A stretch of DNA of 24,426 nucleotides, from assembly GCA_964545245.1 (NCBI GenBank), contig CAZJFC010000030.1:1-24426 (forward strand), written 5' to 3'. How positions within the stretch are numbered: the first letter of the stretch is position 1; every line of letters starts with the position of its first letter. Below are positions 22,103 to 24,426 of the stretch, piece after piece. The notes under the pieces are model-generated. The model ran no database searches and was not told where the DNA came from. It worked only from the letters and a program-made list of their open reading frames with translations. The position numbers and the translations under genes were made by a program. The stretch is from CAZJFC01 sp964545245 (GTDB taxonomy: Bacteria; Pseudomonadota; Alphaproteobacteria; Rickettsiales; 21-14-0-20-44-7).

Positions 22103-23764
22103 TTAGAAGCCCATGCCGCCCATTGCGTCCATGCCACCCATGCCGCCAGCGCCACCTGCACCGGAGTCTTTCTCATCTTCTTCATCAGCGATGAGCGCTT
22201 CAGTGGTGATGAGCAGTCCGGCAACGGATGAAGCCGATTGCAGCGCGGTACGCACGACTTTGGTCGGGTCGATGATACCGGCGGTGATGAGGTTTTTATA
22301 CTCAAGCGTCTGCGCGTCGAAGCCGTAATTCGCTTCTTTGCTTTCGAGCAGTTTACCTGCGACAACAGCTCCGTCGAGGCCTGCGTTAGCCACGATCTGG
22401 CGGATTGGGGCCTGCAAGGCGCGTTTAACGATGTTGTAACCGGCTTTCTGGTCTTCGTTAGCAGCTTTGAAGATTTCTTTTTCAACTGCGCGGGTCGCGA
22501 AAAGGAGGGTGGTCCCGCCGCCCGGTACGATGCCTTCCTCAACCGCTGCGCGGGTTGCGGCGAGGGCGTCGTCAACACGGTCCTTGCGTTCTTTCACTTC
22601 GATTTCGGTTGCGCCGCCGACTTTCAGCACGGCAACGCCGCCTGCGAGCTTGGCGAGGCGTTCCTGAAGTTTTTCGCGGTCGTAATCGGAGGTTGTTTCC
22701 TCGATCTGCGCCTTGAGCTGCGCGACGCGGCCATCGATTTCCTTTTTCTTGCCGGAGCCATCAACGATGGTGGTATTGTCTTTATCGATGGTGATGCGTT
22801 TAGCGCGGCCAAGAAGTTCAGGGGTGACTGATTCAAGCTTGAGGCCGATTTCCTCGGAGATAACCTGCCCGCCGGTGAGGATGGCGATATCTTCGAGCAT
22901 GGCTTTGCGCCTGTCGCCGAAACCGGGAGCCTTAACCGCGGCAACTTTAAGTCCGCCACGGAGTTTGTTGACGACTAAAGTCGCCAGCGCTTCGCCTTCG
23001 ATATCCTCTGCGATAATGAGGAGCGGGCGGCCACTTTGCGCGACAGATTCAAGTACCGGAAGGAGTGGCTGGAGCGCGGTGAGTTTTTTATCATAAAGGA
23101 GGATGAACGCGTTTTCGAGTTCAGCAACCATTTTCTCCGGGTTGGTGATGAAGTAAGGGGAGAGGTAGCCGCGGTCGAACTGCATGCCTTCAACAACCTC
23201 GATTTCAAATTCGAGGCCTTTGGCTTCTTCCACAGTGATAACGCCTTCCTTGCCTACGCGTTCCATTGCTTCGGCGATTTTTTCGCCGATTTCAACGTCG
23301 CCGTTAGCGGAGATTGTCGCAACCTGCGCGATTTCTGCTTTGCCCTTGATTGCTTTTGAGCGTTTTTCGATTTCTTTAATCGCAATTTCAACCGCCTGGT
23401 CGATACCGCGTTTCAAATCCATCGGGTTCATGCCTGCGGCGACTGCTTTCACGCCTTCGAGGATGATGCTTTGCGCGAGCACGGTCGCGGTGGTTGTGCC
23501 GTCACCTGCGTTGTCGCCGGATTTGGAGGCCACTTCCTTGACCATCTGCGCGCCCATGTTCTGGAATTTGTTTTTGAGGGTGATCTCTTTTGCGACGGAA
23601 ACGCCATCTTTCGTGATGCGAGGCGCGCCGAAAGATTTATCGATCACCACGTTGCGGCCTTTTGGCCCCAATGTCACTTTTACCGCATCCGCGAGGATGT
23701 TCACGCCTTTCAGGAACTCAGCGCGGGCTGCTGAACCGTGGATTACTTTTTTGCCTGTAGCCAT
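22103..23764 (-). CDS. groEL: GroEL chaperonin
   Basis: GroEL forms the 14-mer folding chamber. The 553-aa protein has the usual length. It shows KVTLGPKGRNVVIDKSFG at about 27-44, the ATP-site block GDGTTTATVLA at about 86-96, and the C-terminal GGM-rich tail. The start has GGAG about 8 nt upstream. groES lies 100 bp upstream on the same strand, and a strong terminator follows. The intergenic gap carries a 7-bp repeat hairpin that may affect the GroES to GroEL ratio. Confidence 0.98.
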   Translation of the reverse strand: MATGKKVIHGSAARAEFLKGVNILADAVKVTLGPKGRNVVIDKSFGAPRITKDGVSVAKEITLKNKFQNMGAQMVKEVASKSGDNAGDGTTTATVLAQSIILEGVKAVAAGMNPMDLKRGIDQAVEIAIKEIEKRSKAIKGKAEIAQVATISANGDVEIGEKIAEAMERVGKEGVITVEEAKGLEFEIEVVEGMQFDRGYLSPYFITNPEKMVAELENAFILLYDKKLTALQPLLPVLESVAQSGRPLLIIAEDIEGEALATLVVNKLRGGLKVAAVKAPGFGDRRKAMLEDIAILTGGQVISEEIGLKLESVTPELLGRAKRITIDKDNTTIVDGSGKKKEIDGRVAQLKAQIEETTSDYDREKLQERLAKLAGGVAVLKVGGATEIEVKERKDRVDDALAATRAAVEEGIVPGGGTTLLFATRAVEKEIFKAANEDQKAGYNIVKRALQAPIRQIVANAGLDGAVVAGKLLESKEANYGFDAQTLEYKNLITAGIIDPTKVVRTALQSASSVAGLLITTEALIADEEDEKDSGAGGAGGMGGMDAMGGMGF

Positions 23765-23783
23765 TTTTTATTCTCCTAAATTT

Positions 23784-23861
23784 TATTTTGTTGTGTGATT
23801 TGGGTTTTGTGGATTGTGGTTTGTGAACCAAGCTTCACAATACTCAATCCACAAGCCACAA
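23784..23861 (-). repeat. Inverted 7-bp repeat array forming a long hairpin between groES and groEL
   Basis: Plus-strand words run TTGTGTG, ATTTGGG, TTTTGTG, GATTGTG, GTTTGTG, then after eight bases TTCACAA, TACTCAA, TCCACAA, GCCACAA. The halves pair: TTGTGGATTG (23807-23816) with CAATCCACAA (23845-23854), and TTGTGAA (23821-23827) with TTCACAA (23834-23840), around a 6-nt loop and a 4x4 internal loop. There is no U-tract, so it is probably not a terminator. Confidence 0.75.
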
Positions 23862-23863
23862 TG

Positions 23864-24178
23864 TTATGCTGCTTTTTTATCTTTCTTAGCCGGTTGAAGA
23901 ATGCCGAGAATATCGGATTCCTTAAGGATGGTGAGTTCCTTGCCGTCAACCTTGATCTCGGTTCCGCCCCATTTGGTGAACAGCACGAGGTCGCCGACTT
24001 TAACATCCAGAGGGATGCGCTCGTCGCCGTCTTCGTTCCAGTTGCCTGGGCCGATAGCAAGGACTTTGCCCTGTGACGGTTTTTCCTTCGCGGTATCGGG
24101 GATGATGATGCCGCTGGTGGTTTTTTCTTCGATGCGTTCGATAACAACGCGGTCGCCAAGTGGTTTTATGGATGACAT
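23864..24178 (-). CDS. groES: GroES co-chaperonin
   Basis: GroES caps the GroEL chamber. The 104-aa protein starts MSSIKPLGDRVVIERIEEKT, has the mobile loop TTSGIIIPDTA at about 20-30 that contacts GroEL, and the VGDLVLFTKWGGTEIKVDG strand block. It is a few residues longer than usual because of a Lys-rich tail (AKKDKKAA). An AGGA ribosome site lies about 8 nt upstream of the ATG. No CIRCE element was found upstream; a sigma-32-type promoter was. Confidence 0.97.
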   Translation of the reverse strand: MSSIKPLGDRVVIERIEEKTTSGIIIPDTAKEKPSQGKVLAIGPGNWNEDGDERIPLDVKVGDLVLFTKWGGTEIKVDGKELTILKESDILGILQPAKKDKKAA

Positions 24179-24290
24179 GGTTTTATCCTATAGTTTTAGT
24201 TGTGTTGTTTTTTTAAGTGGAGAGGTTTTACACCATAAACCCCAGCAAACGCAAGGGCTTTATGGGCCGCTCCCCAGGATTTCGTATATG

Positions 24291-24319
24291 AAGATAATTC
24301 GCGCTTTCCCCGTTTCAAG
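24291..24319 (-). promoter_or_regulatory. Sigma-32-type heat-shock promoter of groESL
   Basis: On the minus strand CTTGAAA (24319-24313) is followed, 17 nt after CTTG, by ATTATCT (24298-24292), one base from the alphaproteobacterial RpoH -10 pattern CYTATNT. The leader would be about 105 nt. Same geometry as the hslV promoter. Confidence 0.55.
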
Positions 24320-24335
24320 GGGGGCGGCGGAAATT

Positions 24336-24370
24336 TTTTAGGTTTTAGGTGTCAGGGGTCAGGTTTTAGG
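24336..24370 (+). repeat. Five 7-bp repeats upstream of groES
   Basis: TTTTAGG twice, TGTCAGG, GGTCAGG and again TTTTAGG in exact 7-bp steps. It runs straight into the GCACCTC double-hairpin repeat. Confidence 0.8.
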
Positions 24371-24426
24371 GCACCTCCCCCATCCCCTCCTGATAGGAGG
24401 GGAGAAGAAGATATTTCCCTCCTGAT
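24371..24426 (+). repeat. GCACCTC double-hairpin repeat, cut by the window edge
   Basis: GCACCTCCCCCATCC leads into an 8-bp hairpin CCCCTCCT/AGGAGGGG with loop GAT (24384-24402). Then comes CCCTCCTGAT, the first arm of a second hairpin truncated by the edge. It is the same family as the inverted copy at 7395-7475. Confidence 0.75.

Noticed and set aside
24179..24335. CIRCE operator for groESL
   Set aside because: No TTAGCACTC-N9-GAGTGCTAA or close match was found in the leader.

Overview
The window looks like chromosomal DNA of an alphaproteobacterium from a little-studied lineage. The evidence is gene content and signals: a 6S RNA directly upstream of the 5-formyltetrahydrofolate cyclo-ligase gene and feeding into a ybgC-tolQ-tolR-tolA cluster, hslVU and groESL each preceded by an alphaproteobacterial-type sigma-32 motif, a SCO1/SenC protein, and GTCATTCCGG-type palindromes. 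I cannot assign an order or species from the sequence alone. There are no rRNA or tRNA genes, transposases or CRISPR arrays. Almost all genes are housekeeping; the unusual material lies between them.

Layout. 1-3567 (minus strand) is one transcription unit: 6S RNA, ygfA, ybgC, tolQ, tolR, an unrecognised 146-aa gene, and tolA (cut by the left edge). Divergent from it, and apparently sharing a single palindromic -35 box, is a secreted M48 metalloprotease with TPRs (3634-4938), followed by a TraB/GumN protein (to 5924). An outer-membrane beta-barrel gene converges on it. queD (6627-7052) is followed by a roughly 190-nt hairpin-rich stretch and a large type IV prepilin-like protein (7326-9065). 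Then, on the minus strand, come SCO1 and purD, hslU and hslV, a membrane-anchored small protein translationally linked to pgk, a second shorter prepilin paralogue (15049-15837), an 83-aa protein and the CCA-adding enzyme. A plus-strand 89-aa gene and a hisN-like phosphatase (18200-18961) follow. The right part holds a PhoR-like histidine kinase, an orphan 331-aa gene and groES-groEL on the minus strand.

The most interesting signal is not a gene. At six places, short arrays of degenerate 7-bp words sit at gene boundaries: 7331-7393, 16331-16394, 18064-18105, 18962-19010, 23784-23861 and 24336-24370. The period is 7 throughout, but each locus uses different words. An 8-bp version lies at 7490-7513. 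Several arrays are part of composite modules with strong palindromes. One module has been inserted in frame into the signal peptide of the large prepilin. Another pair forms an imperfect inverted repeat around hisN. A third array lies between groES and groEL and folds into a long hairpin. I do not recognise this as a described element family.

Functionally the window combines envelope integrity (Tol, BepA-like protease, beta-barrel protein), protein quality control under heat-shock control (HslVU, GroESL), and surface pilin-like proteins with no assembly machinery nearby.
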